A DNA stretch of 64,000 bases from Moringa oleifera (GCA_021397835.1 JAJFZO010000168.1:3472001-3536000), one strand, 5' to 3'. Shown: positions 26,390 to 38,400, numbered from the stretch's first letter. Notes: generated by a model not told the origin, from the letters alone. A program made the numbers and translations.

Positions 26390-27440
26390 TCTTCATAATC
26401 GGGGCTGACCTTGTAACGCAATAAATCAGCTAACATGCCTTCATTCATTCCTTGCTCCAATAGAATCAACTTGCTTTTGTGAAGGTTCACTTTGAGGTTA
26501 GAAACCACCTTACATCATAGCAAAATGCTCCTCAAATTTGTTATTCCCTTTCCTTTACCTGACAAAAATAGTGATGTCATAAGAAAATAAAAGTTGAGAT
26601 ATTGTTACCTTCTTGGCCTTCCTTGCAACAAATCGTCCTCCATCACACTAGTTAACATCTGGAACAGTGCTGCCATTACTAAAACAACAAGTAAATGAGA
26701 TAAAAGGTGCCTTTGTGTGAGGCCTCTGGAAATTGTGAAGAAGTTGGTTGATCCCCCATTAATGAAGCCTGAAAAATGAGGTTGATAAAGTACACCTTTT
26801 TATCCATTTACTCCAGCTCTCTTCACATCCTATCCTTCTTGAGCACATAAAGAACAAAGTCCTATCACATATGATCATACGCCTTTATAATATGTAGCTT
26901 ATAAATGACCCCTTTCATACCCTACTAGACAACATAATCAGCCGCTTTATTGGTAACTATGTTGCATACTTATATTTGTTTGCTGCCTACGAGAGCATTT
27001 TCTGTTGGGCTGATCATCTGTTTCGTCACCGTCTTTGCACTTACAGCAATTACTTTGACAATGAGTTTTTAGATGCTAATCAACAGAAAGTTTCTTATTT
27101 TTTGTGCCCCTAATTTCTTTGGGATCGCCACCACAAATGTAGAAGTTATAGAACTCACCAACTCCCCCCTCTTGAAGTCCTCAAACTGTTTCAACAAGTC
27201 TCTTCTAATGGTGGCCCAGTTGCAAGAATGTCATAGTAAAACCATCCTGCCCCAATGTGTTATCTCCATGACACTCATGTAATGCCGTCCTACTTCCTTT
27301 TTCCCAAAAAGCCTTTCAATCCAACCCTTAAGGTTTTTCTTTTAATCGCAAAAGTTATCCCATCTAGCTTAAAAATTCACTAATATAGTTCCCTGTATAG
27401 CTTGCTATTGGATCCTTGGACGACTCCACTCTTTCTCAAT
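26390..27440 (-). mobile_element. LINE (L1-type) reverse-transcriptase remnant, inverted
   Basis: The minus strand reads a LINE ORF2 in broken frames. WIERLFGKKE lies near 27310, a DLLKQFEDFKRGEL block near 27170-27210, FVVAIPKK near 27130, ISPTENALVG near 26980-27020, KAYDHM near 26880, LLFSYDITIF near 26570-26600 (F/YADD site altered) and LHKSKLILLE near 26460-26490. It is dead and truncated at both ends. It lies opposite in orientation to the LINE at 3480-6140 and is not obviously the same copy. Confidence 0.82.
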
Positions 27441-30400
27441 CTCTAACTCTTCCTTTTCTATTTCCAATTTATATTATGTGATGTTATATTAACAGTTAAA
27501 AGGTATTATGAATATAAAACCAACTTGGGAAGATGGATTATTTCTTATACTGTCCAAGATTTTTTAACTGTGTTCTGCATTTAACTATTTTTCCATTAGA
27601 GTCATAAACAGCAGAATTGAAAATCAGTTTATCTGCTGAACCTTTTGCTTCATGGTGGAAATCTTTTTTTCTCTTTTCCAGTGCATATTTATTGAAAAAA
27701 AAAATCAATCAAGCTTTCACTACTAATGCTGATGGTATCGTTTCTGTGATCATATTCTAATGGCTCTGTTTCCTGTTGAAGAATGTATTACTCTTGGGAC
27801 TAGACTAGGTTTCTATGATATAGAAATTACTAGAAGCCTGGAATAGGAGCTTTTTACACCTTTATCAAGGTCTTGTTGACTCTTCAGTTAGTAGTGGAGA
27901 TGTTTGAAGGGATTTGGGGAGATGTGAAGCAACACAGGTTTTTCACACGTTCTAGCATGAGTGAAATAGGAAGAAGTAGCTCACTGGGTTGCACATTCTG
28001 TTGTTGGATTCTGGGTTTCTGAAAAAATGAGATAAACAGGCTCTTTTTTTGTTGGTTTGCTTTTGCATTATACTTTTTTTTCCCCCATTTTGAAGGCTGA
28101 CTATGAATTTCCAATTGGAATTACAGTGGATTTTTTCTGCTTCAAAAGTTACTTGCAAGTTGGTGCACAATCTGCCGAAAGCCAAGTGTAAGTTCTTGCT
28201 TGGTACTGATTGTAACCGTTTTTGCGTTAAATCTTCATTCAATATGGCTGTCCAGGCTCCAGTGAATTTATTTCATGCTTAGCTAGATGGTTAGGTGCAT
28301 ACATTCTTATTACTGATTCTGTCTGTGATCCTACATTGATGTAAACATACATGATCTTAGTTAATTGAATACAGTCTTGGGTCGGTGTTGATTAATTTAG
28401 GAGGTTTAAAATTTGCAAGTTTTGTTAACGGAAATCAGGTTGTTCTATACATACTATGCATTGTTCTCTTAATATCAGTTTGCAATTTGGACTTATTTAA
28501 GTCTCACAATGTCCATTTGAATGTTAGTAGCTATCTTACTCTATCATTGAAATAAAATCAATAAGATTATTAATGTACCTATAGTTCATGGGAGTATGTA
28601 TATGTTGTTTAGAGATTGAGTTGTAAAAAATTAACAAGTAGAAGGATTGTTTCATATTTTGGCTAATGACACAAAGATTACTTTTAATGTATTAATGAAA
28701 TATGTTATATTCGACACAAGTAAATAAAATAGTGTCATAATTTAATTAAAGTTTTTTAGAAAAAAATTAATATTTTAACAAAAAATTAAAATATATATGG
28801 AAACTATAAAAAAATGATAAAACTTATTTTAAATCTCATATTTTTCTCTCTTTTATTAAATTTTAATTTTTAAAATATTTTTAAACAAATCTTATTGATT
28901 TTATTCAAATTGAACTTTGAGGAAAACAATCGTAAAAAATTAATAATATTTTTATTGTTAAAATATTTTTAAAAATAATTAAAATAAATTTTACGTTTTA
29001 AATTTGAATAATTTTAAATTTATTATATTTTTAAATTTTTTAAATTTAAATATATAAAATTTTAAAACTCTATTTTTATTACTTAAAAATTTTGATTTCT
29101 TTTTAGTAACTTAATATGTTTTTATATTTGTAAAAATTTTAAGTTAATTTTTAAATTTTTTTATAAAATTTAACTTAATCTAAATTATTAAATTAAAATT
29201 TATCTTAAAGATATTTTAAAAATAAAAATTTGATTAAAAATGAATAAATTTCAAAAAAAAATTACTCATACATTTGTTATGGGTCTAGGATTTTGTTGTA
29301 ATATCTTCTATAGGTTTCTTCAAATGTGCTTTATCTTACTTGGATGAAGATCCATAAGAAACAGGCTCGGTTCTCACAAGGAAAGAATTGAACTATTGAA
29401 AAAGAAAAAAGGCTTAGAGAGATGTGGTGAGGGCCATCTATGTCGGCCTGAGGATCTGATATCCATCTTCTTACGCAAAGAGGTTTCCATAAATTTGAAG
29501 TCATAAGTTACTACTTTTGCCTTTCTAAAGCCTTCAAACTAAAGAGTCCTTTTGCATTTGCAAAATTCTCCTTTTCTTTTTTCTTTACCCTTTTGAAATT
29601 TTGAGTAAATTGACTTCATATTTTATTAATAAAAACCCAGATTCCGATTTTCTTTACTTACCCTAAGCTAGTGTAAGAATCATGAATTTTATTTATTTTC
29701 AAAATTATATTGTGTTGACCAAAAAAATCAAGAACATGTTAAACAACATGTCTAATCTTGCGTGTTTGGATGTATATAATAAATCAAGTTGGGTAGAGAA
29801 CATTAACCGGTCAAATCACCCGTTGTTTGTAATTTGCTTCAAAATATCTTTAATTATATGCCAAGTTTTAAAAAAAAAAAAAAACTTGGTACCTGGTATT
29901 CGGAGGCTAAGCTTGATTTTTTTTTTAACAATTATATATGTTAATTATGATATAAGATATTTTATCAAAATAAACGATAAAAAAATTGAGATTCAAAATT
30001 TTAACCTGACTTATAATTTTTTTAATTTTATTTATTAATAAATATAAGAAAGAATGAGATAAATACAAAGCAAAACTTGATATAGCTTAGGGATATAAAA
30101 CCTTAACAATTAACGGAAAGTTTTTTGAAAAAGCGAGGATGCTTTGAGCATTTTTCTAAGTGACGAAATTCTTTTAAAATATATATGTTATAGAGAAAAA
30201 TATCAAACCCATCATAATCATAATAAGCAAACTAGTTTTTCTTTTTGATGTTAAGGTGATTTGGTGGAAAATGTAATGTTCTCAGAAGTTGCAAGGATGT
30301 GCATTGTTTGGACTCGGTGCACCTCAATGTAGAGGCTATCTACAATCAGGCGTCATTAAATCGGACCAAACAAGATTAAAATAAAGTGCAACCAAACGTG

Positions 30401-32100
30401 GCCGAAAAGGGTGGTTGCGGTAGAGGTTAGGTACCCAACCTCATGGCTTGGATTCTGTTTGGTACCTACTTGCCTTTCTTTATCATCTCTGCATCTGTCC
30501 TTCAACTTCACTCTTCTAACCCTCCCTTTATTCTTCAAATAATAATAATAAACCCTTAAAAATATTAAAGATTTATTTTTTATCAATTAATGTTATATTA
30601 CATTTTATTTTATATCGGATAAATATTTATCAACTAAATATAAAATAAATATTAATATATTTTAACTTGCAAAAGATATTTTTTGAAATTAAATTTTTAA
30701 AAATAAAATTATGTCGTTATGATCATAGCAGATAACACTTTATATCAATAAGAATTCATAACTTTTAATATCAATATTAATGGTTCATGTAAGTGGATGC
30801 ATCAAAACTAAGGGATCATGTTACGCTCACAAGGTATTAATAGTGATTGTTTTTTGTGATTCTTAATAGGTAAAATGAAGGGTTATGATTTTTCTTGGGC
30901 AAGTATAATCTCCAAGCTAACGTTCAATGTTGCACCGATAATTTATCATTGAAGTAATTATCTTTTTGTATTTAATAAATTATAATATGAATAATTGATT
31001 CATATCACATTCTTTTGAGAAAAAAATAAATTGAATTATTGATAAGATGATATCATTTTTTTCAACTTAGCTTATTAGATACTATGTTACTTTGATTCAC
31101 TTATATTATAAACTTTTTTTTTTCAAAACTTTAATCATTGTAAATTTTTATTTGTTAAAAACTATTTATCGTTATTGTAAAAAGTATCTGTTAAATTAAA
31201 TATATTTTTATATATTTTTGTTTATTTTTTATATTTTTATTTTAATATAAAATAAAAAAAATGGTAAACAACAAGAATCATACATTAGATATATGCATAA
31301 GTATATAGCAAAAGTTCAATTTTTTTCTTTATTGGTATGTTGCCTTTTCTTGTTCCGAAATAGATATTCCAACAAATATAGTTATCTCATTTAGTGTTAA
31401 GATGTCATAATCTAAAATTTATTTTAAATATTTAATAATAATATGGTGGATCTTTATAAATTCAATAATTGTACAATAAAAAAAATCTTAATCAATCTTA
31501 TGATTTTTAGCTTCATCTTTAACTACTGCAAACATGCTAATAATTTTATTAAATTAGCCTTAGCTCGCATGCTCAAATTAGAAATGCTAAATAAACTCTA
31601 TTGAGAGAGAAATAATAATATAATTTTATATTTTATCTATTTAAAAAGTACAAATTATAGAATTAATTACTTTTTTCATCAATTAACTATTTTTATTTTT
31701 TAACTATTTTAAGAATCTGAATTATAGAATTAATGAGGTGTTGACATCTATTAAAAGAAAAGAAAGAAAACATGAAACTGACTACTTAATTAAACAAAAT
31801 GCGATTGGTCTGGCATTGTCCCTTTCAATGATGCGCTGTGATTATAACATCTTCCCTAGATTTATTACCTGCTTAACTAAACTGCGCGTTTGCTTGCCGC
31901 TGTGAGCTAAATCTTGCCGCTTAATATTTTATCCTTTTTTTATTTTTGGACAAAAATCTTTTCTTCTTGATCTTCAATGTTAAAACTGATGTGGGTACCA
32001 GTTTAAAATAGAGGTACCTGCAGGAAGTTGAGCGTGAGAAACACGCTCCATGTCATTGACTGGAGAGGAAACGCTATCTTCTCCTCGTATGAACGCGCCT
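27441..32100. other. AT-rich intergenic spacer
   Basis: No gene is supported over about 4.6 kb. The stretch 28700-29260 is extremely AT-rich with A/T runs on both strands and may contain old foldback elements that I could not delimit. A hairpin CCAAGTTTT...AAACTTGG lies at about 29858-29886. A 118-codon open frame at 29682-30038 has low complexity and no domain. The last few hundred bases are the promoter of the F-box gene. Confidence 0.5.
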
Positions 32101-32106
32101 TGTTGA

Positions 32107-32112
32107 CACGTG
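32107..32112. promoter_or_regulatory. G-box CACGTG upstream of the kelch F-box gene
   Basis: A palindromic CACGTG preceded by GA lies about 50 bp upstream of a TATA-like sequence (TTATATAAT near 32157-32165). G-boxes bind plant bHLH and bZIP factors in light, ABA and clock control. The position is plausible for a core promoter; function is inferred only. Confidence 0.4.
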
Positions 32113-32274
32113 AACCGGCTTAGCAGTGGAATCAAGAGACTACGCTTGCCACCAAGTTATATAATCAACCCTTCTGCAAGGAAAATTTTTCTTCTGGGCA
32201 CTTCTCTTCGAGAATATCCAAGGCTAAATCGCATGAAAGTAACCATCTTTATTTTGAAGCAAAGCTCTTGTGGT

Positions 32275-32526
32275 GTAAGTTCATTAATTAGAGTTTTTAT
32301 TTTATTTTATTCTTTGTGTTGCTGTTTCTGTTATCGGGGTTTTACTTTGTTCTTGATTGTCTATCCGCGCAAGCAAAAGGCAATCCCTTTGCAGCTTTTC
32401 TTTTTCTGGATTTTAAGTGCGAATATCTGTTTAGAAGAAACAGCTTTGGTACTTAGCGTTTCTTTTTCTTTTTCTGGGTATAGTCATATGAGGATTTGAT
32501 ATATAATTGGATTTCTCTGTTCACAG
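32275..32526 (+). other. 5' UTR intron of the kelch F-box gene
   Basis: The donor is GTAAGT at 32275-32280. The T-rich stretch ends in a TTCACAG acceptor at 32526. The sequence on both sides lacks a long frame, so this is read as an intron in the leader of the following gene. Inferred from splice signals only. Confidence 0.5.
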
Positions 32527-32910
32527 GGGCATAATATTTCATACCTTCTACGCTTCCTCTAATAGTGATAGAGCACAGAGGTTAGTATCTTGAGGGAGCA
32601 GAAGTTTATCTCTTTGATGCATATTATCAGTTCTCCAGGAGAGTTCTGTATGAAAGTACTGTTTTCTGTTAATATCTTAAGAGGATTTCGTGGAGAGGGA
32701 ATTGTGGTATGATTATGAGATTTGAGGATTTTTCGTTTGAAATGAAGCTGTGAAGTCAAGACTGATTAAGAATTTGAGTAGAATTGTTTCCCTGGATTGC
32801 GATTTGGGTATGTGTTATTGATTGTTGACTGAAATAAATTCATTCCACAACATAGCAAACAGGTCTCTTCACTGTTTCGAAGGGTTTTAGATATTATTTT
32901 GAGGAAAAAG

Positions 32911-34128
32911 ATGCAGAGAGTTCGAATATCATCCCAACAGAGGCCTGTACACAAGTTAGGAGATTCCCAGATAACATTGTCCCCAAAGTTTAGATTAGCT
33001 TTGGTCCAATCTTCCTTGTTAGATCAATCATCAGAGTTGGAGTTATCTCTACGAGGGGAACCCCTCATTCCAGGTCTTCCTGATGATGTTGCTCTAAATT
33101 GTCTTCTCCGGCTTCCAGTTGAGAGGCATGCAACCTGTAGAGCTGTGTGCAAACGATGGCATCTTTTACTTGGTAACAAGGAGCGGTTTTTCACCCGAAG
33201 GAAGCAACTAGGCTTCAAAGACCCTTGGCTTTTTGTCTTTGCTTTTCTCAAATGCACTGGAAAGATTCAGTGGCAGGTTCTTGATCTTACCCATTTCACT
33301 TGGCACACAATCCCAGCAATGCCTTGCAGGGATAAGGTCTGTCCCCATGGATTTAGGTGTGTCTCAATCCCCCAAGAAGGAACCCTTTTTGTCTGTGGTG
33401 GTATGGTGTCCGATGTAGATTGCCCCCTTGACTTGGTCTTGAAGTATGAGATGCAGAAAAACAGGTGGACTGTGATGAATCAAATGATTACAGCTAGGTC
33501 ATTTTTTGCAAGTGGTGTGATCGATGGAATGATATATGTAGCTGGAGGAAACAGTGCGGATCTTTTTGAGCTTGATTCAGCAGAGGTCTTGGAACCAGTG
33601 CAGGGGAGTTGGCGCCCCATTGCAAGTATGGGAACTAACATGGCATCTTATGATGCAGCTGTTCTCAATGGAAAACTTCTCGTGACAGAAGGCTGGTTGT
33701 GGCCATTCTTCGTCTCTCCTCGTGGTCAGGTTTATGATCCAAGAACTAATATTTGGGAAAGTATGGCTGTCGGGCTGAGAGAGGGCTGGACAGGTTCAAG
33801 TGTAGTAGTTTATGGGTGCTTATTTGTGGTGTCAGAGCTTGAAAGGATGAAGCTTAAGGTTTATGATCCAGACATTGATTCTTGGGAAACAATTGAAGGA
33901 CCTCCTTTACCAGAGCAGATATGCAAACCTTTTGCAGTCAATGCCTGTGATAGCAAAATCTATGTTGTGGGCCGGAACCTTCATGTTGCTGTAGGCCATA
34001 TCTCAAGACTGAACAAAAACAGTACTTGTGAGAAAAAATGGAGCTTTAGTGTTCGATGGGATGTTGTGGATGCTCCAGAAAGTTTCTCTGACTTGACACC
34101 CTCAAGCTCTCAGGTTCTCTTTGCTTAG
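32911..34128 (+). CDS. F-box/kelch-repeat protein (At1g30090-like)
   Basis: Single-exon gene of 405 codons. The start is the ATG at 32911 (MQRVR...); the frame is open upstream only through a TTG. An F-box lies at about residues 52-98 (PGLPDDVALNCLLRLPVE, then VCKRWHLLL), the surface that binds ASK/SKP1 in SCF ubiquitin ligases. Residues about 105-370 form kelch repeats with the usual Gly-Gly and spaced Tyr/Trp signatures (FVCGGM, YVAGGN, the VYDP...WE pairs), expected to fold as a beta-propeller that holds the substrate. The N-terminal LSPKFRLA and SELELSLRGEPLIPGLPDD blocks are the hallmark of the At1g30090 group, and length agrees with that family. The substrate is unknown. No defects were seen. 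Confidence 0.95.
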   Translation: MQRVRISSQQRPVHKLGDSQITLSPKFRLALVQSSLLDQSSELELSLRGEPLIPGLPDDVALNCLLRLPVERHATCRAVCKRWHLLLGNKERFFTRRKQLGFKDPWLFVFAFLKCTGKIQWQVLDLTHFTWHTIPAMPCRDKVCPHGFRCVSIPQEGTLFVCGGMVSDVDCPLDLVLKYEMQKNRWTVMNQMITARSFFASGVIDGMIYVAGGNSADLFELDSAEVLEPVQGSWRPIASMGTNMASYDAAVLNGKLLVTEGWLWPFFVSPRGQVYDPRTNIWESMAVGLREGWTGSSVVVYGCLFVVSELERMKLKVYDPDIDSWETIEGPPLPEQICKPFAVNACDSKIYVVGRNLHVAVGHISRLNKNSTCEKKWSFSVRWDVVDAPESFSDLTPSSSQVLFA

Positions 34129-34189
34129 CTTTCTACAAAATCCTCGGTACCATGTTTTAAATGTTGATGATGATATTGTAATTAGATAA

Positions 34190-34195
34190 AATAAA
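34190..34195 (+). terminator. AATAAA polyadenylation signal of the F-box gene
   Basis: A canonical AATAAA lies 62 bases past the stop codon of the kelch F-box gene, in a T-rich context suited to plant 3' end formation. Confidence 0.55.
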
Positions 34196-34199
34196 GCTG

Positions 34200-36398
34200 T
34201 AGAGTTTCAATGGTTGCTTGTTCCTGGAATGAATGCGTCAACTATCCAGTTGTTCAACCTTCTTTTCTGTATTTCTAAACTGATTTCTGAATGGATGAGT
34301 TATATCCTTGACTTACTTCTCAAAACATTTGTGCTCATGGTAATTCAAACTATTATGCGATCAATTATGTATATATTACTAGGTCTATGGCTCTTGTGGA
34401 TATCGAGATTGGACCTTCAATGGGCTTGCTTGCTGTCCTTCTTTCACTGCAATTACCTCTCAACAGAGCTACAAAATCGGCATTGTTGCATATGGCCCTT
34501 TTGTAACCATTGCACTCTCTATGCTGGTGTGGCAGTTGTTTTGTGAATCTTGATGTTTTTATGTGAGCCTTTACTGCTATTCTAGCCTTTACAGCTTTTC
34601 CTATCCTCTCTTCCCTTTTGGTTTTATTGGGATTGTAATTTACATTTATTAGTCTTAACCAATGACTTCTTTCTTCCTGCCTGAAATGGGATGAAATTGG
34701 TGTGAGGAATGGAGCTTTCTTCCTCGTCAGAAAACTGACTTGCATTTTACTTTTGTTCATCTTGAAAGAAACCATGTTTTGGATCTTCTTTTCATCTTGA
34801 CCTATGAATTTCCTTTTTGCGGTTGACAAGAAAGATGTGAGGAAAGGTGTGTGGTTACATGTTCATGCTAATGCTGCAAAATATTGTTTGATACTCTTTT
34901 GGCTTTGGGGAGCCATGTAGGCCTTATCAGGGGAAGATGAAGTCGGAGGGGACCTGGAGTTCTCCGGGCCGTACCAATAATTCCATTGACATCAGCAGAG
35001 ATAATATCCCTTCATCAGTCTACTACTCTGAAACTTGCAAGAACAATTTGACTTAGTTTAGTAGGGCACTCTCTCTATTGGACATGTCTCAAGAGGATCT
35101 TCTCAGTAGAAAATGGTAGGCTGGATAAAACCTTAATATCGGTCAGTGCTGAATTATGTCATTCTAGCTCTCTTATTACCTGCAGGATAAGCTTCATAAG
35201 GAAGTGCTCCAGCTACATGTTTGATCTAATGTCTCTTGTTGATCCCTTTGTTGTCTGTGTTCGACAAATGGAGTTTCAAGTTTGTCAGTTGACACTCAGA
35301 TTTTTGAGCTTCGGTCTGGATGATTTTCCATGCTCGCCTGGAGAACTCATTGCCAGACTTTCCAGGTCATGTGCTGAATAAGCTTCTAAGGACCTGCCTT
35401 TGCTATTGCTACTCCTGGTCCAGGTCTCAGCATAAAATCAGACTCCTGCAATCCTGGAATCTACAGCTGTCTCCTCCATTTTATCCTGTTTGAGGCTCTT
35501 GCAACAGATAGTAGACAGGGTAAGAGCTCCTTATCTCATGCCCTTGGGCATTGCTGACCAAATAAAGCATCAAAAGGCTTAAGGTTATCATTACCCACCC
35601 GAATGAACTGAGAACCCTTAACTCAATTCTTCTGTTTGGATATTTTTCACCCGAATAAACAGAGTGTCCTTATCTCAATTCTTTTGTTTGGATACTGAGA
35701 AATCGTTTTCCATCGAGAGGAAATTTCCATTGGTGAATGACCCTATGGAGAAGCCTGCTTTTTGTCTTAGTAATTAATAATGGGCCCAAGAATTGAAGCT
35801 GCGAGCCTCACACCTCTCACATGTCTTTTTTGAGGTTGAAATTTAGATAGTTTACTGTATATTTGGTATTTTGAAAGTTAAATTTTAATATTAGATAGAT
35901 CTAAAAATTTTACTGTGAAATAAATTTTAAAGTAGGTAAATATTTTGGAATTTCGAATTATCAAAACTACTTGCAAGATAATTTTAACTTTTTTTTTTAT
36001 ACAGTTAGAAAGCCGTTACTGTCCATGTATAAGAACAGAGGGTTTGTGCTGTAAAAGATTCAATTGTTGAGAGAAGTTAACAGTTTCTCTCAGTTAAAGT
36101 TTTTTATTTTTTTTTTAAATTTTGTCTTGATTTTATTTATTTATTTTAAAACATATTTATTTGAATAATATATAATTTTAATGTATAAAATAAGAATTTT
36201 CAGATATTATAACTAATTTTATGATCCTTTTTTTGGTGTTTCATGTGTACAAATATTATAATAAAAAAGGTCCCTTTTTTTTCCACAAAATTCTGACAAC
36301 ACATCATCCAGGCATCCAACATTAAACACCCAGCTTTGGACAGGAACAGCTAACAGAATCAAAATCTTAGAACAAATAGAGAGAAGAGAGCAAGCGAG

Positions 36399-36400
<2 letters not shown>
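34200..36400. other. intergenic spacer between the F-box and OEP7-like genes
   Basis: No gene is supported. The segment 34900-35550 has balanced base composition and may include extended 3' UTR or worn exon sequence, but no protein family emerges in any frame. A two-copy direct repeat lies at about 35590-35700 and an AT-rich part follows from 35830. Confidence 0.45.
35594..35697 (+). repeat. two-copy tandem repeat of about 52 bp
   Basis: Both copies begin ACCCGAAT, continue through a CTCAATTCTT core and end TTTGTTTGGATA or TCTGTTTGGATA. They are adjacent, in direct orientation and diverged by roughly a fifth. No function is apparent. Confidence 0.7.

Positions 36401-36401
<1 letters not shown>

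Positions 36402-36450
<49 letters not shown>
36402..36450 (+). repeat. (GA)n microsatellite in the 5' leader
   Basis: About 24 AG/GA units in an unbroken run, ending 10 bases before the start codon of the OEP7-like gene, so almost certainly within its 5' UTR. GA repeats in plant leaders can bind BBR/BPC GAGA factors; such a role here is inference. Confidence 0.95.
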
Positions 36451-36453
<3 letters not shown>

Positions 36454-36460
36454 AGTAGAT

Positions 36461-36727
36461 ATGGCGGCAATAACGGGCGCAGTGATAGCAATAGCAGGGG
36501 TGGTTTTGGCTTGGATAGCAATAGAGATAGCTTGCAAGCCTTGCCTTGAAAAAGGTCGCGAAGCCATTGATCAGTCCCTCAACCCGGACTATGATCCCGA
36601 CGACAACGTTTCGGCTGGCTTTCGCGCCCCTCTCAACCCTAACCCTGCCCCAGATCTAGAAGACAGTGCTAATCCGAAGGCTTATCTTTCTTCTTCTTCT
36701 CCCTCATATCCTACCAAGTCAGTTTGA
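36461..36727 (+). CDS. small OEP7-like chloroplast outer-envelope protein
   Basis: Single exon, 88 codons. The N-terminus is a short uncharged start followed by one hydrophobic helix at about residues 4-25, then a conserved-looking block WIAIEIACKPCLEKGREAID and an acidic PDYDPDDN. This resembles the signal-anchored outer-envelope proteins OEP7/OEP14 and relatives, whose block reads WLAIE.AFKPFL.K....ID...DPDD. Those proteins have no cleaved transit peptide; their single helix and the positive residues after it target them to the plastid outer envelope with the C-terminus in the cytosol. Here Cys residues flank the KP and the Pro/Ser-rich C-terminus is longer than in OEP7 (88 against about 64). 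The call rests on this short block. An uncharacterised small membrane protein is the alternative. Confidence 0.7.
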   Translation: MAAITGAVIAIAGVVLAWIAIEIACKPCLEKGREAIDQSLNPDYDPDDNVSAGFRAPLNPNPAPDLEDSANPKAYLSSSSPSYPTKSV

Positions 36728-38400
36728 TCACGCTCTTCATCATCCTTTGCCCCTCTCTTTGTCGGTACTTACCTCGACCGCCATCATGCATTCTCTTCTC
36801 TACTTATCTTGATGTTCTTCTCTCTTGGGCTCTGTTCTCTCGGGTGTTTTTAGGTGGGGAAGAAAAATCAAATGAGAATTTCATATTTCTTTCATTCCGT
36901 TCTAAACGTTTAATATTTTAATGTTCATTTTGTTTGTAAGTGCCCGTTAGATCATGAAAACAGATAAAAGCTTGCTCATTTGCGTGTTCTTCCAGTTGTT
37001 TCGCTAGATTACGCTTGCTTTTTATTTCTCTCTGCATTGAAAGATTAATCAAACTACAATCTATCCCAAAATTTTATATAATTGAAGGATTAGAAATCAG
37101 GATTGTACCTTCTCTATTGAGCATTGCTTGAATCACATGTGCAAAACCAGAGGACTATGTATTGTGTTGTAGGTCAAACGGGTGATAATCAGTCATCAAA
37201 TTATAAAATCTTATTTAACCCTTTGACATGTGCTTTACCCCTTTGACATGTTTGCTTTCAAAATGTGCATTGTATAATGGATGTTGTAGCCATTTGATAC
37301 CCTTCAACTGGATAGATGGTTAGATATGTTTGCCCCTTGCATGCAGAAGAATGATCAGTTGACCAGCAATTTTCCTTCCTCTTTAAACTGATTAAAAAAG
37401 TAAAAGATTAAAGATTTGGCCTCAGATCTTTAGGCTGTTTGGTTTAAGGATTTGCTACCAGGTCTTTATTTGTTGCCAAATCAAGCATTAACTTACAATA
37501 TTTGCCTTGCACATTGTGGAAGAAGAAGTCCCTGCTAGGCAACTACTCTATGAAATTCTCTCTAGGAAAATTTTGTCCTCTTTAAGTATGCAAAATGGGT
37601 ATCATCTCCATAAGTTGAGAGGATAGACAAGCAGGCTTCGATTCACGGCTGAATTTATCAACTCAGGATTGTACCTTCTCTATTGAGCAGGGTCTTATGT
37701 TTTTTTTGGACGCAGCATATCATGACTTCTCATAGGCTTTACTGCACAGTACGAGTTCTGCAGCATACCCCCTGAACCCAAGGTCACTTTAAATATGTAC
37801 AGTTTCTTTTGAACTTTTCTGCCGTGAAACTTTTGCAAGGAGGTTTAGAATAACCGATTTTGCAGCTCAGCATATTTTCCTGCTCAGGAATCAAGAAAAC
37901 TTCCTGGAAGAGTTAAAGAGTATTGAAACTTTATTTTATGAAAATGGTTCAATCCTTACTTTGCTCCTCATTTCTTTTTTTTGCCCCCACAACTGTGTTC
38001 CCCCGACCAAATTAGGCTCAAAGTCCATATCCAAGAAAACCTCCCACAAGAATGGCACTCTTTTATTCTTGAAAGTATGAAAAACCTGGCATTTGATCTC
38101 TTAGGAAATAGGCTCTGATGACGTCATACAACACAAAGTTGTTTCCTCATAACCATGTGGTTCGGTTTATGTGCCTCAAGGCTATATGAGTTGACATGTT
38201 GCCCCATGATTAATAATTGCTAACCCCTATAATTGGAATTATGTGTTGCCTCAGGCTCATAGTTACCGTGCTGCCTCAAAGTTAATAATTTTTCTTCCCT
38301 TCATATCATCATGCTACCGAGAATGGGAGGAAAGACCACCCCTCATAGAAAGGTATAACTTGTTGAACAACAATAACCAATAAACTTCAACAGTATCTCA
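36728..38400. other. spacer between the OEP7-like gene and CUL4
   Basis: No gene is supported. The first part is probably 3' UTR of the small envelope gene, and the part nearest 38800 is probably 3' UTR of CUL4, which reads from the other strand. A perfect 27-bp direct repeat occurs at 37097-37123 and 37663-37689. A short duplicated CCCTTTGACATGT motif occurs near 37218-37250. Confidence 0.5.
37097..37689 (+). repeat. perfect 27-bp direct repeat, copies 566 bp apart
   Basis: The 27-base sequence beginning TCAGGATTGTACC and ending TATTGAGCA occurs at 37097-37123 and at 37663-37689 without a mismatch; flanks differ. It could be a footprint of a local rearrangement or of a lost insertion. Confidence 0.85.

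Noticed and set aside
29682..30038. 118-codon open frame
   Set aside because: Very AT-rich, Lys/Asn/Ile/Phe-dominated translation with no domain. It spans a poly-A hairpin and is probably non-coding.
32899..32910. Upstream TTG extension (four residues) of the kelch F-box protein
   Set aside because: Plants rarely start at TTG, and the family N-terminus begins at the following ATG (MQRVR).
34365..34829. 154-codon minus-strand open frame just downstream of the F-box gene
   Set aside because: It overlaps the F-box 3' flank, its composition is unlike a plant protein and no motif is recognisable.
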